This document shows, one piece after another, positions 1 through 11,101 of a stretch of 64,000 nt of DNA (the first letter of the stretch is position 1; every line of letters begins with the position of its first letter). Source of the stretch: Winogradskyella litoriviva. GTDB lineage: Bacteria > Bacteroidota > Bacteroidia > Flavobacteriales > Flavobacteriaceae. The DNA lies in assembly GCF_013249065.1 (NCBI RefSeq), contig NZ_JABRWQ010000004.1:1-64000 (forward strand), written 5' to 3'. The translations under genes were made by a program, and so were the position numbers. The notes beneath the pieces are model-generated. The model did no database searches. It worked only from the letters and a program-made list of their open reading frames with translations, and was not told where the DNA came from.

Positions 1-57
1 GTTAAGCCCGTTTGCGCCGATGGTACTGCTTAACTGTGGAAGAGTAGGTCACCGCCT
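1..57 (+). rRNA. rrf: 5S ribosomal RNA, 3' part only
   Basis: The first 57 bases match the 3' half of bacterial 5S rRNA: the GCCGATGGTACTGC block (helices IV/V) followed by the GAGAGTAGG-like block (here AAGAGTAGGTC) and a closing ACCGCC. The 5' part and the rest of the rRNA operon lie before the window. A T-rich stretch and a strong terminator follow at once, as expected at the end of an rRNA operon. The exact 3' end could differ by a few bases. Confidence 0.9.
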
Positions 58-83
58 TTTTTTACCGAATTAATCGGTATTGT

Positions 84-118
84 AAAACCCTTACTATATT
101 ATTTAGTAAGGGTTTTTG
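84..118 (+). terminator. rRNA operon terminator
   Basis: Perfect inverted repeat AAAACCCTTACTA / TAGTAAGGGTTTT with a short AT loop, ending in a T run. It lies just after the 5S rRNA and reads as a Rho-independent terminator of the rRNA operon. Because both flanks are A/T-rich it may also stop the minus-strand DUF6095 transcript arriving from the other side. Confidence 0.85.
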
Positions 119-157
119 TGTTTTATAAAGTAATTTAGAAAAATAAAAAATATGGAA

Positions 158-397
158 TTACTTTTTATTATTAAACATACTATTCATTATTGTGTTAATA
201 CCAACTACTAATAAACCGATAGCCAAGATACATAGTAAAATCGCCAAAATTAGTAGTGCAATATAAAGTGGTTTGTTTTGATTGCTAAAGGCTAAGTGGA
301 GTATTGCAGGTCCTAAAAACATAAAGATTAAACACAATAGTAACTGTTTCAACCCTTTGGTTAAAACCTCTTTGTTCGTTCTGTTATTTTCTTCCAT
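158..397 (-). CDS. DUF6095 family small membrane protein
   Basis: A 79-residue protein with a charged N-terminus and two predicted membrane helices (about residues 17-36 and 45-67), ending in a short polar tail. It resembles the small DUF6095 proteins of Flavobacteriaceae, for which I know of no described function. Its start overlaps the 3' end of murQ by 14 bases, so the two are probably translated from one mRNA. That placement behind a cell-wall recycling gene is suggestive but proves no role. The family name is from recognition; the membrane topology is read from the sequence. Confidence 0.75.
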   Translation of the reverse strand: MEENNRTNKEVLTKGLKQLLLCLIFMFLGPAILHLAFSNQNKPLYIALLILAILLCILAIGLLVVGINTIMNSMFNNKK

Positions 398-1196
398 GGA
401 TAATACTTTTTCTAACTGACTTAAATTTAGTTAATAATTTAGAGGCTTCTGATTCAGCAATGTTTAGTTCTTGCATTATCATTTGTATACCTCGCTTTAC
501 TAGTTTGTCATTGCTTAATTGCATATCGACCATTTTATTCCCTTTAACTTTACCCAACTGAATCATACTTGTAGTTGTAATCATATTAAGTACAAGTTTT
601 TGTGCGGTACCTGCTTTCATCCTTGAACTTCCTGTTAAAAATTCAGGGCCAACGATGACTTCAATAGGATATTTTGCTGTTAAAGATAGTGGGCTATCTT
701 TGTTACATGTAATGCAAGAGGTGATTATATTATGTTTATTACATATTTCTAAGGCATGAATCACATAAGGAGTAGTCCCAGAAGCTGCTATACCTATAAC
801 AATATCTTTTTCTGAAATATTCACGTTTAATAAATCTTTCCAGCCTTGAGTAGTTGAATCTTCTGCATTTTCGACAGCTTTTCTAATTGCTTTATCTCCA
901 CCTGCAATTATTCCAATTATTAAATTATTTTGAACTCCAAAAGTGGGAGGGCATTCAGATGCATCTAGAATTCCTAATCTCCCGCTTGTTCCTGCTCCAA
1001 TATAAATTAATCTTCCTCCAGTTTTTAGTTTTGAAACAACTTGTATAATAACACTTTCTATTTGAGATATTGATTTTTCGACAGCTAATGGAACTGATTT
1101 ATCTTCGTTATTAATAGAGCTCACAATCTCATTAATAGACATATCTTCGAGATTATTGTAATTTGATTCTTGTTCAGTTGTTTTTGTAAATTTCAT
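384..1196 (-). CDS. murQ: N-acetylmuramic acid 6-phosphate etherase
   Basis: MurQ cleaves the lactyl ether of MurNAc-6-phosphate to give GlcNAc-6-phosphate and D-lactate, a cytoplasmic step of peptidoglycan recycling. The 270-residue protein is one SIS sugar-isomerase domain, with the sugar-phosphate loop IGAGTSGRLG at residues 66-75, the DASECPPTFG block with the expected catalytic Glu81, and a second family acid, Glu112, in AENAEDS-like context. It is slightly shorter than the roughly 300-residue E. coli enzyme, as usual in Bacteroidota. DUF6095 follows with a 14-base overlap. No other recycling gene (anmK, nagZ, murK) is adjacent. Confidence 0.95.
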   Translation of the reverse strand: MKFTKTTEQESNYNNLEDMSINEIVSSINNEDKSVPLAVEKSISQIESVIIQVVSKLKTGGRLIYIGAGTSGRLGILDASECPPTFGVQNNLIIGIIAGGDKAIRKAVENAEDSTTQGWKDLLNVNISEKDIVIGIAASGTTPYVIHALEICNKHNIITSCITCNKDSPLSLTAKYPIEVIVGPEFLTGSSRMKAGTAQKLVLNMITTTSMIQLGKVKGNKMVDMQLSNDKLVKRGIQMIMQELNIAESEASKLLTKFKSVRKSIIHGRK

Positions 1197-1275
1197 GATT
1201 TAAAGATATGAAATTTATTATGTAGAATTTCGAATTTATAATTGTATTGAATTACTATTTTAATCAAATAAAATA

Positions 1276-2088
1276 TTATTCTATGATATATATTTGTTCT
1301 TCAACTTCCGATAGTCGGAAGTACCCAAAAGGATAATTATCTTCATTAGTTGTATTGATACAGTTTCCTCTTACAGTTGCTGGTTGTGTTTCAAATGGAC
1401 CTCCACCATCTTCACTACCTTGCTGTAATAGTATAAACATGAATTCATAGTATTGTTCTGAAACTCCATAATGTCTTATCGTTATCTCATTTCCTATTTC
1501 TAAATCTTCTTCTGCATAAAATCCGAAAATTTGATTACCATCTATAAATTTATCATCTAAAACATCTAATGATATATCTTCTAAGTCAGTGTAATACTCA
1601 AAGAAATAGTAATTATCTATATTTATTGGGTCTGTAAAATATACTTTAACCTCTATTTCATCACCTAAAAAACCACCATCATTATTTTGTTCTATATAAT
1701 CTATTGGTACTACTGACATTAATATTTCTTTGGCGGTATAAATCTCATTGTTATAATTAATAGTTAAAGTGTATTCTTGATTAATGATAGGAATAAAATT
1801 ATTATTTAAATAGATGCCTGTATTTGCATCTTCGATAAAATTAAAGATATTATTATTTGTGTCCGTAATCTGAACTATTGCTCCATTAGCAGGAGGAATT
1901 TCATCGTCAAAAAATGGAGATGAAAGAGATAGTTTAATACTCTGCTCGTTTCCCGCAGTATTTTTATACCAGTTTATTGAAGCTTCTATAACCAGTCTTG
2001 GTTCCGTTTCATTTAAATCTACATCTATTACATCCTCACAATTGTAAAATGAAATACAAATTATAAATAGGTATATTAACTTTTTCAT
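1276..2088 (-). CDS. DUF4249 family outer-membrane lipoprotein
   Basis: A 270-residue protein with a short lipoprotein signal ending in SFYNC (lipobox Cys17), so probably anchored to the outer membrane. The rest has the acidic, beta-rich look of DUF4249, a Bacteroidota family normally encoded directly beside a TonB-dependent receptor. That holds here: the receptor gene ends two bases upstream, so both are surely one operon. By analogy with other receptor/lipoprotein pairs it may be a surface partner of the receptor, but the substrate is unknown and no catalytic motif is visible. Confidence 0.85.
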   Translation of the reverse strand: MKKLIYLFIICISFYNCEDVIDVDLNETEPRLVIEASINWYKNTAGNEQSIKLSLSSPFFDDEIPPANGAIVQITDTNNNIFNFIEDANTGIYLNNNFIPIINQEYTLTINYNNEIYTAKEILMSVVPIDYIEQNNDGGFLGDEIEVKVYFTDPINIDNYYFFEYYTDLEDISLDVLDDKFIDGNQIFGFYAEEDLEIGNEITIRHYGVSEQYYEFMFILLQQGSEDGGGPFETQPATVRGNCINTTNEDNYPFGYFRLSEVEEQIYIIE

Positions 2089-2090
2089 AA

Positions 2091-4466
2091 TTAAAATTTA
2101 AAATTATATGAAATTGATGGCACCATTCCGAAAATTGCTAATTTTATGGCTTCGTTTGTGCCAGTATCACTATTTTCTCTAAAAGAAATACTAGCGGCAT
2201 TTTTGCGACCATATACATTATAAATTCCAAATACCCATTCTCCTTTAAAAGTCCTATTACTTTCTGGTTTTGGATTGTAATTGGCAGATAAATCTAAACG
2301 ATGATAAGATGGTAGCCTACTAGAGTTTCTAGCTTCATAATTAGGAATTACAAGTCCATTATATTCATATTGACTATTAGGATAGGTGGTAGGTTGACCA
2401 GTTTGAAATATAAAATTAGAACTAAATGACCATTTTTTATTTAATTCATAACTCCCTGTTAGCGAAATGTCATGTGTTTTATCGTAGGCTGTGTTGTACC
2501 ATTTTCCATTATTTATGCCTGTTTCTACATCAGTTCTTCCAGGTGTTCGTTGTTCAGATTTAGATAGTGTATATGCCAACCATCCTGTAAAGCGGCCTTC
2601 ATTTTTTCTAAATAATACCTCTAATCCATATGCTTTTGCTTCTCCATTTAATATAACTTGTTCAATAGCATCATTAGCAATTAAATCTGCTCCATCGACA
2701 TAATCTATGCGATTTTTAATGGTTTTGTAAAAACTTTCTACTTCTAATGAAAAAGTATTGTTCTTAAAAGTTTTAAAATACCCTAGTGCGATTTGATCTA
2801 ATAATTGTGGCTTTACATATTTACCACTTGGTGTCCAGACATCTAAAGGGGTAGGAGAGGTGGTATTAGATAATAAATGCAAATATTGACTCATTCTATT
2901 ATAACTAGCCTTTATGGATGATACCTTATTTAATTGATACGCAACAGCAAGTCTTGGTTCTAAATTGGCAAATGATTCAATAACATCGCTTTTATCAAAT
3001 GTTTCGGTTGCAATAGGTTCTGCCTTTTCGTATATGCCAATTTCTTCATTAAATGTTAGAGGTAAGTTGTTCTCATAAATATTTAATTCATCTTGGCCGA
3101 GCCTATGGAACATACTTAACCTTGCACCATAACTTAAGGATAGTTTATTATTTATTTTATGTTCAGCATCTATATATATGGCATTCTCTAAAGCATATTT
3201 GTCAATTAATTTGTAGGGATTAATTCCTGATGTTTCTGTCGTAGGATTAATTTCTCCGGGATTAAAATTGTAATACATACTATTAAAACCGTATTCTAGT
3301 TTAAAATCATTATTAAGATAATGTTTAAAATCATATTTAAGGTTGAAGTTTAAAATACCAGAAACCCAATCAAATTCAACAAAACTCAATTCTAGTCCAT
3401 AATAATAATCTGAATAGATTAAAGACAGATTAGAAAATAATTTATCAGAAAACAAATGATTCCACCTAAAGTTAAGAACTGTATTTCCAAACGTATTTTG
3501 AAAACTATCAGAGATTTCAAATACATCACGCCCAAAATAACCTGATAAATAAACATTATTATTGTTATTAATATTGTAGCTTAATTTAGTATTTAAATCA
3601 TAAAAATAAGCTTTACTGTCTATGTCAAATAACGGTAAGAACAAATGTGCATAACTACTTCTTCCTCCAATTAAAAAAGAGCCTTTATCTTTTTTTATAG
3701 GACCTTCTGCTAGTAAACGGCTTGATATAAGGCCAATTCCTCCATTCATATGAAACGAATTACTATTGCCTTCTTTCTGATAAATATCTAAAACAGATGA
3801 AACTCGACCTCCATATTTAGCAGGAATTCCTCCTTTATACAATTTAAGATCTTTAATCGCATCTGGGTTAAAAACTGAAAAGAAACCAAAAAGATGTGAG
3901 GAATTAAAAATTGTAGCTTCATCTAATAGAATTAGATTTTGATCGGCTGCTCCACCTCTTACATTAAAACCTGAAGCACCTTCACCTGCATTTGTAACAC
4001 CAGGTAAAAGCGTGATGGATTTTATAACATCTACTTCACCTAAAACTACAGGCATATTCTTTATCGTTTTTATAGATAAAGAGTTAACACTCATCTGTGG
4101 TTTTTTTAAATTTAATTTTTCAATTTTCTCTGTAATAACTACTTCATCTAAACTCTCAGTAGTTTCCTCTAATCGGTAGTTTTTAGTAAGGTTAGCGGTA
4201 AGTTCTAATGTTTCAGTTATAGTTGTAAAACCAATATAACTAATTTGAATCTCATAGTTGCCAGAAGGTAAAGTTATAGAGTAAAAACCATATTCATTAG
4301 TTATAGTTCCTGTTTGTAATTCAGGAATAATAATGTTAACACCTATAAGTGTTTCATTACTGCTACTATCTGTTATTGTTCCACTTAATGTTATCTTATC
4401 TTGAGCACTAAGATTGAACGAAATAAAAAATAAACACAGAAAAAAAACTCTTATTAGTGTTTTCAT
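2091..4466 (-). CDS. TonB-dependent receptor with carboxypeptidase-regulatory-like N-terminal domain
   Basis: A 791-residue outer-membrane transporter. Residues 1-21 are a signal peptide ending in SAQ; about 25-110 form a CarboxypepD_reg-like beta domain (TLSGTITDSSSNETLIGVNI); about 125-240 form the plug, with GFNVRGGAADQN and the typical GGIPAKYGGRVSSVLDI block; the remainder is a 22-strand-type barrel ending in aromatic Phe. It would take up a ligand across the outer membrane using TonB energy. The DUF4249 partner follows two bases downstream. There is no SusD, so this is not a classical polysaccharide locus; the ligand cannot be named from sequence. Confidence 0.93.
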   Translation of the reverse strand: MKTLIRVFFLCLFFISFNLSAQDKITLSGTITDSSSNETLIGVNIIIPELQTGTITNEYGFYSITLPSGNYEIQISYIGFTTITETLELTANLTKNYRLEETTESLDEVVITEKIEKLNLKKPQMSVNSLSIKTIKNMPVVLGEVDVIKSITLLPGVTNAGEGASGFNVRGGAADQNLILLDEATIFNSSHLFGFFSVFNPDAIKDLKLYKGGIPAKYGGRVSSVLDIYQKEGNSNSFHMNGGIGLISSRLLAEGPIKKDKGSFLIGGRSSYAHLFLPLFDIDSKAYFYDLNTKLSYNINNNNNVYLSGYFGRDVFEISDSFQNTFGNTVLNFRWNHLFSDKLFSNLSLIYSDYYYGLELSFVEFDWVSGILNFNLKYDFKHYLNNDFKLEYGFNSMYYNFNPGEINPTTETSGINPYKLIDKYALENAIYIDAEHKINNKLSLSYGARLSMFHRLGQDELNIYENNLPLTFNEEIGIYEKAEPIATETFDKSDVIESFANLEPRLAVAYQLNKVSSIKASYNRMSQYLHLLSNTTSPTPLDVWTPSGKYVKPQLLDQIALGYFKTFKNNTFSLEVESFYKTIKNRIDYVDGADLIANDAIEQVILNGEAKAYGLEVLFRKNEGRFTGWLAYTLSKSEQRTPGRTDVETGINNGKWYNTAYDKTHDISLTGSYELNKKWSFSSNFIFQTGQPTTYPNSQYEYNGLVIPNYEARNSSRLPSYHRLDLSANYNPKPESNRTFKGEWVFGIYNVYGRKNAASISFRENSDTGTNEAIKLAIFGMVPSISYNFKF

Positions 4467-4557
4467 ATATAATGATAATAGTTTTATTGATGAATTCTTA
4501 TTTTTAAAACGAATACTTTCAAATCTTGTTACACTAAAAGTAAATTAAAAAGCATAA

Positions 4558-4583
4558 AAAAAGCTTCTCGGAAGAAGCTTTTT
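4558..4583 (-). terminator. icd terminator
   Basis: Hairpin AAAAGCTTCT / AGAAGCTTTT with a 4-base loop, followed on the minus strand by a T run. It sits 27 bases after the icd stop codon. A/T runs on both sides mean it could work in both directions. Confidence 0.8.
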
Positions 4584-4609
4584 AACAAAATCTTAATTGT
4601 AATATATAG

Positions 4610-7149
<2,540 letters not shown>

Positions 7150-7196
7150 TAAAAAGCCATATCACTCAGATTAAATCTGTGTTGACATGGCTTTCT
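7150..7196 (-). terminator. Strong terminator of the short-ORF cassette
   Basis: Long imperfect hairpin: outer stem AAAGCCAT/ATGGCTTT, then TCA/TGA, then inner stem CAGATT/AATCTG, with small internal loops. On the minus strand it ends in a TTTTTATTTG tail. Its orientation shows that a minus-strand transcript from the 7.25-7.5 kb region ends here, well before icd. Confidence 0.8.
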
Positions 7197-7255
7197 TAGA
7201 AACAGTACTACGTGACCTGTCTAGCTTACGCTAACTCTTAGGAGGATGACCGAAA

Positions 7256-7411
7256 TCATTCCGTTTTTGGTTCAAGTGTTCCTGCTTCAAATTCGAAACA
7301 ATTCATACCTTTCAAAATGTATTGACCTGATATTACTATGTCTCTTAGGTCTGTTTTTCTTGATGTTTTTCCTTTCAAACTTCGTATAAACGAACAAATA
7401 GGTTTAAACAT
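7256..7411 (-). CDS. Putative small protein, 51 residues (downstream partner)
   Basis: An ATG frame of 51 codons starting MFKPICSFIRSLKGK and ending FEAGTLEPKTE, with a TGA stop at 7256-7258. The first 20 residues are basic and partly hydrophobic; the second half is acidic. Its ATG overlaps the stop of the preceding 30-codon frame (ATGTTTAA), the usual layout of translationally coupled genes. The stop codon sits in a small hairpin (GGA-TGA/TCA-TCC), and a strong terminator follows about 60 bases later. I do not recognise the family. Composition looks protein-like, but it could also be chance inside a structured non-coding RNA. Confidence 0.45.
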   Translation of the reverse strand: MFKPICSFIRSLKGKTSRKTDLRDIVISGQYILKGMNCFEFEAGTLEPKTE

Positions 7412-7496
7412 TGCTCTTTCTTTTTGTGTTCACTTTCGATTCCACTACTTTTTCTGAGCTTTCCACTTTATTAATATCACCTACAACGCATGTCAT
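7404..7496 (-). CDS. Putative small peptide, 30 residues (upstream partner)
   Basis: An ATG frame of 30 codons, MTCVVGDINKVESSEKVVES then a basic tail ending KSNV, with a TAA stop at 7404-7406. The sequence is hydrophilic and Lys/Glu/Val-rich with no signal peptide. Its stop overlaps the start of the 51-codon frame by eight bases. That tight overlap in an otherwise gene-free region, plus a shared terminator downstream, is the main support. No family is recognised. It could be a leader peptide controlling the second frame, half of a two-peptide unit, or chance. Confidence 0.35.
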   Translation of the reverse strand: MTCVVGDINKVESSEKVVESKVNTKRKSNV

Positions 7497-7755
7497 ATTA
7501 CTAAAGCTTCATGATTGTTTTACAAACACTTGCTAATGCAAATTGCTACACAATCTCAAAAAACGACCTCAATACATAAAGAACGAATCTTTAGTAACAA
7601 TTTAACATAAATCTAAATTTTACTTTAAAACCAAACTAAGTTTGTTGTTAATTGTTTGACTAAATTATAATTTTTTTTAATAAATCACAACCTTTTAACA
7701 CTTTAGATATCAACAGCTTATAAACTGTAGTTATTAACAATTGTTTATAACCAAA
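7497..7755. other. Intergenic stretch upstream of the short-ORF cassette
   Basis: AT-rich DNA between the small ORFs and the rplS terminator. It must hold the cassette promoter if the cassette is real. I do not find a clean TTTG-N19-TAnnTTTG on the minus strand; TAGCAATTTG at about 7534-7543 is a loose match with one extra base. No tRNA, tmRNA, RNase P or 6S signature is visible. Confidence 0.35.
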
Positions 7756-7779
7756 AAAGCCTTCTAAAAAGAAGGCTTT
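7756..7779 (-). terminator. rplS terminator
   Basis: Perfect hairpin AAAGCCTTCT / AGAAGGCTTT with a 4-base loop; the minus strand continues into a short T run. It lies 22 bases after the rplS stop and ends the ribosomal protein transcript before the small-ORF region. Confidence 0.85.
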
Positions 7780-7801
7780 AATTGTAATATATAAGTTGGA
7801 A

Positions 7802-8152
7802 TTATCTTCTAACTTCTTTGATTCTTGCTTTTTTACCAGTAAGACCTCTAAAGTAGTAAATTCTTGCTCTACGTACTTTACCACGCTTGTTAACTTCTAT
7901 CTTTTGTAAAGCTGGTAAATTTACTGGGAAGATACGTTCTACACCAATAGTTCCTGACATTTTACGGATAGTAAAGGTTTCAGAAGATCCACTTCCTTTA
8001 CGTTGCAATACAACTCCTCTAAAAAACTGAGTACGTACTTTTTCACCTTCTCTAATTTCGTAGTAAACAGTGATTGTATCACCAGCACTAAATTCTGGAA
8101 AGTCTTTACGGGTTACAAATTCGTCTTGTACAAATTTTACTAAAGAATTCAT
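7802..8152 (-). CDS. rplS: 50S ribosomal protein L19
   Basis: L19 lies at the 30S-50S interface of the ribosome. The 116-residue product matches the family in full: the N-terminal SLVKFVQDEFV, the GDTITVYYEIREGEK SH3-like core, RTQFFRGVVLQRKGSGSSET, the GVERIFPVNLP turn and the basic tail KRGKVRRARIYYFRGLTGKK. trmD, its usual partner in bacteria, lies upstream on the same strand, but a separate promoter box and a 185-base gap suggest rplS is also transcribed alone. A terminator follows. The 5' leader may carry an L19 autoregulatory element. Confidence 0.98.
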   Translation of the reverse strand: MNSLVKFVQDEFVTRKDFPEFSAGDTITVYYEIREGEKVRTQFFRGVVLQRKGSGSSETFTIRKMSGTIGVERIFPVNLPALQKIEVNKRGKVRRARIYYFRGLTGKKARIKEVRR

Positions 8153-8219
8153 TTTCTTTTATTTATTATAGTTGATTTAAAGCAACATTCACGATTTTCG
8201 CCAGAGGTTGGTCTAAAAT
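8153..8219 (-). promoter_or_regulatory. Candidate L19 leader (autoregulatory 5' UTR)
   Basis: About 67 untranslated bases lie between the predicted rplS transcription start and its ATG, longer than most leaders in this window. The segment has short potential stems (CCA/TGG around CCAACCTCTGG, and CGA-AAA-TCG). A leader motif upstream of L19 has been reported in Flavobacteria, so control by free L19 is plausible. This rests on position and weak structure; I could not run a covariance model. Confidence 0.4.
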
Positions 8220-8225
8220 GGTGTG

Positions 8226-8256
8226 CAAAAGTAATGATATTTTAAATATACACAAT
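8226..8256 (-). promoter_or_regulatory. rplS promoter
   Basis: Minus strand ATTG, 19-base spacer, TACTTTTG. This matches the Bacteroidota promoter TTTG-N19-TAnnTTTG with one mismatch in the -33 box and exact spacing. It gives rplS its own promoter downstream of trmD. Confidence 0.65.
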
Positions 8257-8337
8257 GGTTTAAAGGGAAAAATTTTATTTAAAGATTACTAGTTGTTTGA
8301 CCTTAGCCTTTAGGTATTTGACTATAGCTAACAGAAC

Positions 8338-9015
8338 TTAGTCATCTAAAAGGTCTGGTCGTCTTTCTTGAGTTCTTTTATAAGCTTGTTCTTCTCGCCA
8401 TTTTTCAATTTTAGCAAAGTTGCCACTAAATAAAACTTCAGGAACTTTCATACCATCATATTCTCTTGGTTTAGTATAAATAGGTGGTGCTAATAGATTG
8501 TCTTGAAATGAATCGGTTAGGGCAGAGGTTTCATTTCCTAATACGCCAGGAATTAATCTAATTACGGCATCACACAAAACGGCAGCTCCCAATTCGCCAC
8601 CAGAAAGCACATAATCTCCAATTGATATTTCACGTGTAATAAATCTATCTCTCACACGTTGATCGACACCTTTATAATGGCCACAAAGAATAATAATATT
8701 CTCTTTTAAAGATGTTTGGTTGGCAATACTTTGATTTAATTGTTCACCATCTGGTGTCATATAAATAATTTCGTCGTAATGACGTTCAGATTGTAATTTA
8801 GAAATACATTTATCAATAGGAGCAATAGACATTACCATACCTGCGCCTCCTCCAAATTGTGTGTCATCCACGGATTTGTAGTTTCCGGTGGCATAATCTC
8901 TTAAATTATGAAAGTGTACTTCTACTAGACCAGCTTCTATAGCTCTCTTTAATATGGAAGCTTCAAACGGGCTTTTTAAAAGTTCTGGTAAAACGGTAAT
9001 TATATCTATGCGCAT
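8338..9015 (-). CDS. trmD: tRNA (guanine37-N1)-methyltransferase
   Basis: TrmD methylates G37 next to the anticodon of tRNAs reading CNN and some GNN codons, using S-adenosylmethionine, and prevents +1 frameshifting. The 225-residue SPOUT protein shows GGGAGM at residues 55-60, the trefoil-knot segments [11 protein letters not shown] (110-120) and [10 protein letters not shown] (132-141), and the C-terminal helical part with [15 protein letters not shown]. The length is typical for the family. It precedes rplS on the same strand, the classical rpsP-rimM-trmD-rplS neighbourhood; rpsP and rimM are not here. Confidence 0.97.
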   Translation of the reverse strand: MRIDIITVLPELLKSPFEASILKRAIEAGLVEVHFHNLRDYATGNYKSVDDTQFGGGAGMVMSIAPIDKCISKLQSERHYDEIIYMTPDGEQLNQSIANQTSLKENIIILCGHYKGVDQRVRDRFITREISIGDYVLSGGELGAAVLCDAVIRLIPGVLGNETSALTDSFQDNLLAPPIYTKPREYDGMKVPEVLFSGNFAKIEKWREEQAYKRTQERRPDLLDD

Positions 9016-9076
9016 GGGTAATATATATAGTTTGCAAAGATAGGATTAATAAAAGAAAATTTAATATTTGTAATTA

Positions 9077-11101
9077 TTACTGTTTTAATTTTATTATTAG
9101 ACGCATGTTTTTTACGATCTTAATTTTTTCATTAAGACGTTTTAGTTCTTCATAATTTTCTTTAGGTATTAAGTTTTGAATTATTCTATATTTTGAATTA
9201 AATCTCAATTGGTTATTATTACTCGTCATGATTTTAAAAAAATATTCTCCATATTCATTTTTAAAATCAACATTTTTGTTATCAAGTCCTACAACTTCTA
9301 TATCGCACGGAAAATTTAAATCGAAAAATAAATTGTCGGAATAGCTATAATCAAGATAATAATCTAATTCTGACGTATCAGTAATTGTTTCTATTTCATT
9401 ATGTTGTATTAATTTGTTTACTGATACACTTACTAAGCTATCATTTATAAACGATACTACATTATTTAAAGTCCCATTGCCATTCATAGTATAAGAAAAC
9501 GGTTTATTTCTATTAAATATTACATCTGTTATAGTATCAATTTCTAAAGTGTTATCATTGCCTTCAAAATCAGATAAGGCCTCATAAAAATTACTTGCAT
9601 CTTCATTTTCATTTAGCATTTCAAAAAAAGTTCTTACATCTGTTGATAACCCTCCAGAGATTTTAAATTTGTATCTAAAAGATGTGGTTTTTTTATCTAT
9701 ATTTATATTACTCGATATTGATTGTATTATATAATTATGGTTGGCGTCCATTTCAGGTAAATTAATTTTAGCAACGGATACCGAATCTACTTCTGCAAGT
9801 TCTAAATCTCTATTTATAAATTTGTCTTTTCTTTTCTTGTTAGCTTCAAAATAAGGCTTAACTATAATGGCTTCTGTACCATAAATAGATGTTGGTATTT
9901 CATCAATTTGGTACATATAAAAGTCTTCATGTGGATATAGAAATTTAAGAAATCCTTTTTCGTTTTCATATGCGAAAAAAATATGATCAAATTCACCTTT
10001 TCTAATATAATGTGCATCTATTTTACCAGCTCGTTTGGTTCTGCTAAAAACTGCCCAATATTTTATGTCTAAATCCTCTAATATTTGTCTATAAAAACGT
10101 CTTATACTGATAGCATCAAATCGTTGTTCTTTTAAAAAATATCCTGTGGACTTTATAAATTCACTATCATTTATGGGCTCAACTTTAAAGTTGTCTAATA
10201 CTGCGGAATGTAATAGTTTAAATTTATGATATTTACTACTATCTTTTGCAGTACCAATTACTCTTCGTTTCCACCTTTTGTAATATGAGGAATTGTCATA
10301 GTCTAGTGCCATAGGTTGTGTTAGAAAATTAAATTCTTGGTTGTAAACATCTTTCCATGTTCTTAATTCGCTATCTTTTTCTTCTAAAGAGTAATATATA
10401 TATGGTTTTTCACATGGTAAACAATTGTGGTCGTTTACCAATTGTCCTTTTAATTTATCCATAGAAAATTGTACATAAACCATGGTGTCGTTTGCAACAA
10501 TTGCTGGCTTAGGGAAGTTGTTGTAAGACTTATATCTTACTGATAACTCAGGGCCAGTTCTTACAGTAAACTGACTATTTATACTGGGAATGTCTCTATA
10601 CAAATTAACAAAATTCATTAATTCGTGCTGTCGTAGGTTTTTATAATATACGTAGTTGGTTTCAATGGTGTCACCAGGTTCTACAGCAGGTATAGGGTAA
10701 TTTATAGCGCTAAATTTTTTGCCTTTTGAGTTTTTAAAAAATACTTTACTTGAATCTAATTCTACTATAGAACCATCTGCTTTTAAGGTTTTTATTTTAA
10801 TGCTTTTTAAGTGGTTGCTTTCGTATTCGTCTAAATTTAAGAAAGCATAATTTTCCACACCTTTTATAGAGTTAACAACTAATTTATTACTGACCGAAAT
10901 ATAAGTTTTATAACGTGCCCAGCTTTTTGCATAGGAAATATCTGTATATGAGTACAAATAATACGCATCTGCATTTTTACATAACTCAGTGAAAGGGTCG
11001 TCGCTATTATTTTTAAAGTTAGGTTTAAAGCTGAAAAATAATGCAAATGAGCATATGATGATAATGCTATATTTTTTGTTTTTTAAGAACAATTGGTTCA
11101 T
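9077..11101 (-). CDS. DUF3857 protein with degenerate transglutaminase-like domain
   Basis: A 674-residue protein with one N-terminal hydrophobic segment (residues 10-26, signal peptide or anchor). The DUF3857 beta domain spans about 60-230 and a transglutaminase-like domain about 290-400. In the latter the nucleophile motif GDC is absent (RFDAISIRRFY at about 327-337), while a His remains in FDHIFFAY (H373). It is therefore probably not a working protease or crosslinker. It overlaps the upstream DUF3857 gene by 35 bases, so the pair is co-translated. Exported proteins of this family are common in Bacteroidota; their function is not established. Confidence 0.8.
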   Translation of the reverse strand: MNQLFLKNKKYSIIIICSFALFFSFKPNFKNNSDDPFTELCKNADAYYLYSYTDISYAKSWARYKTYISVSNKLVVNSIKGVENYAFLNLDEYESNHLKSIKIKTLKADGSIVELDSSKVFFKNSKGKKFSAINYPIPAVEPGDTIETNYVYYKNLRQHELMNFVNLYRDIPSINSQFTVRTGPELSVRYKSYNNFPKPAIVANDTMVYVQFSMDKLKGQLVNDHNCLPCEKPYIYYSLEEKDSELRTWKDVYNQEFNFLTQPMALDYDNSSYYKRWKRRVIGTAKDSSKYHKFKLLHSAVLDNFKVEPINDSEFIKSTGYFLKEQRFDAISIRRFYRQILEDLDIKYWAVFSRTKRAGKIDAHYIRKGEFDHIFFAYENEKGFLKFLYPHEDFYMYQIDEIPTSIYGTEAIIVKPYFEANKKRKDKFINRDLELAEVDSVSVAKINLPEMDANHNYIIQSISSNINIDKKTTSFRYKFKISGGLSTDVRTFFEMLNENEDASNFYEALSDFEGNDNTLEIDTITDVIFNRNKPFSYTMNGNGTLNNVVSFINDSLVSVSVNKLIQHNEIETITDTSELDYYLDYSYSDNLFFDLNFPCDIEVVGLDNKNVDFKNEYGEYFFKIMTSNNNQLRFNSKYRIIQNLIPKENYEELKRLNEKIKIVKNMRLIIKLKQ

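Noticed and set aside
7660-7884. 74-codon minus-strand frame overlapping rplS
   Set aside because: It overlaps the well-conserved rplS 3' end in another frame and runs through its terminator.
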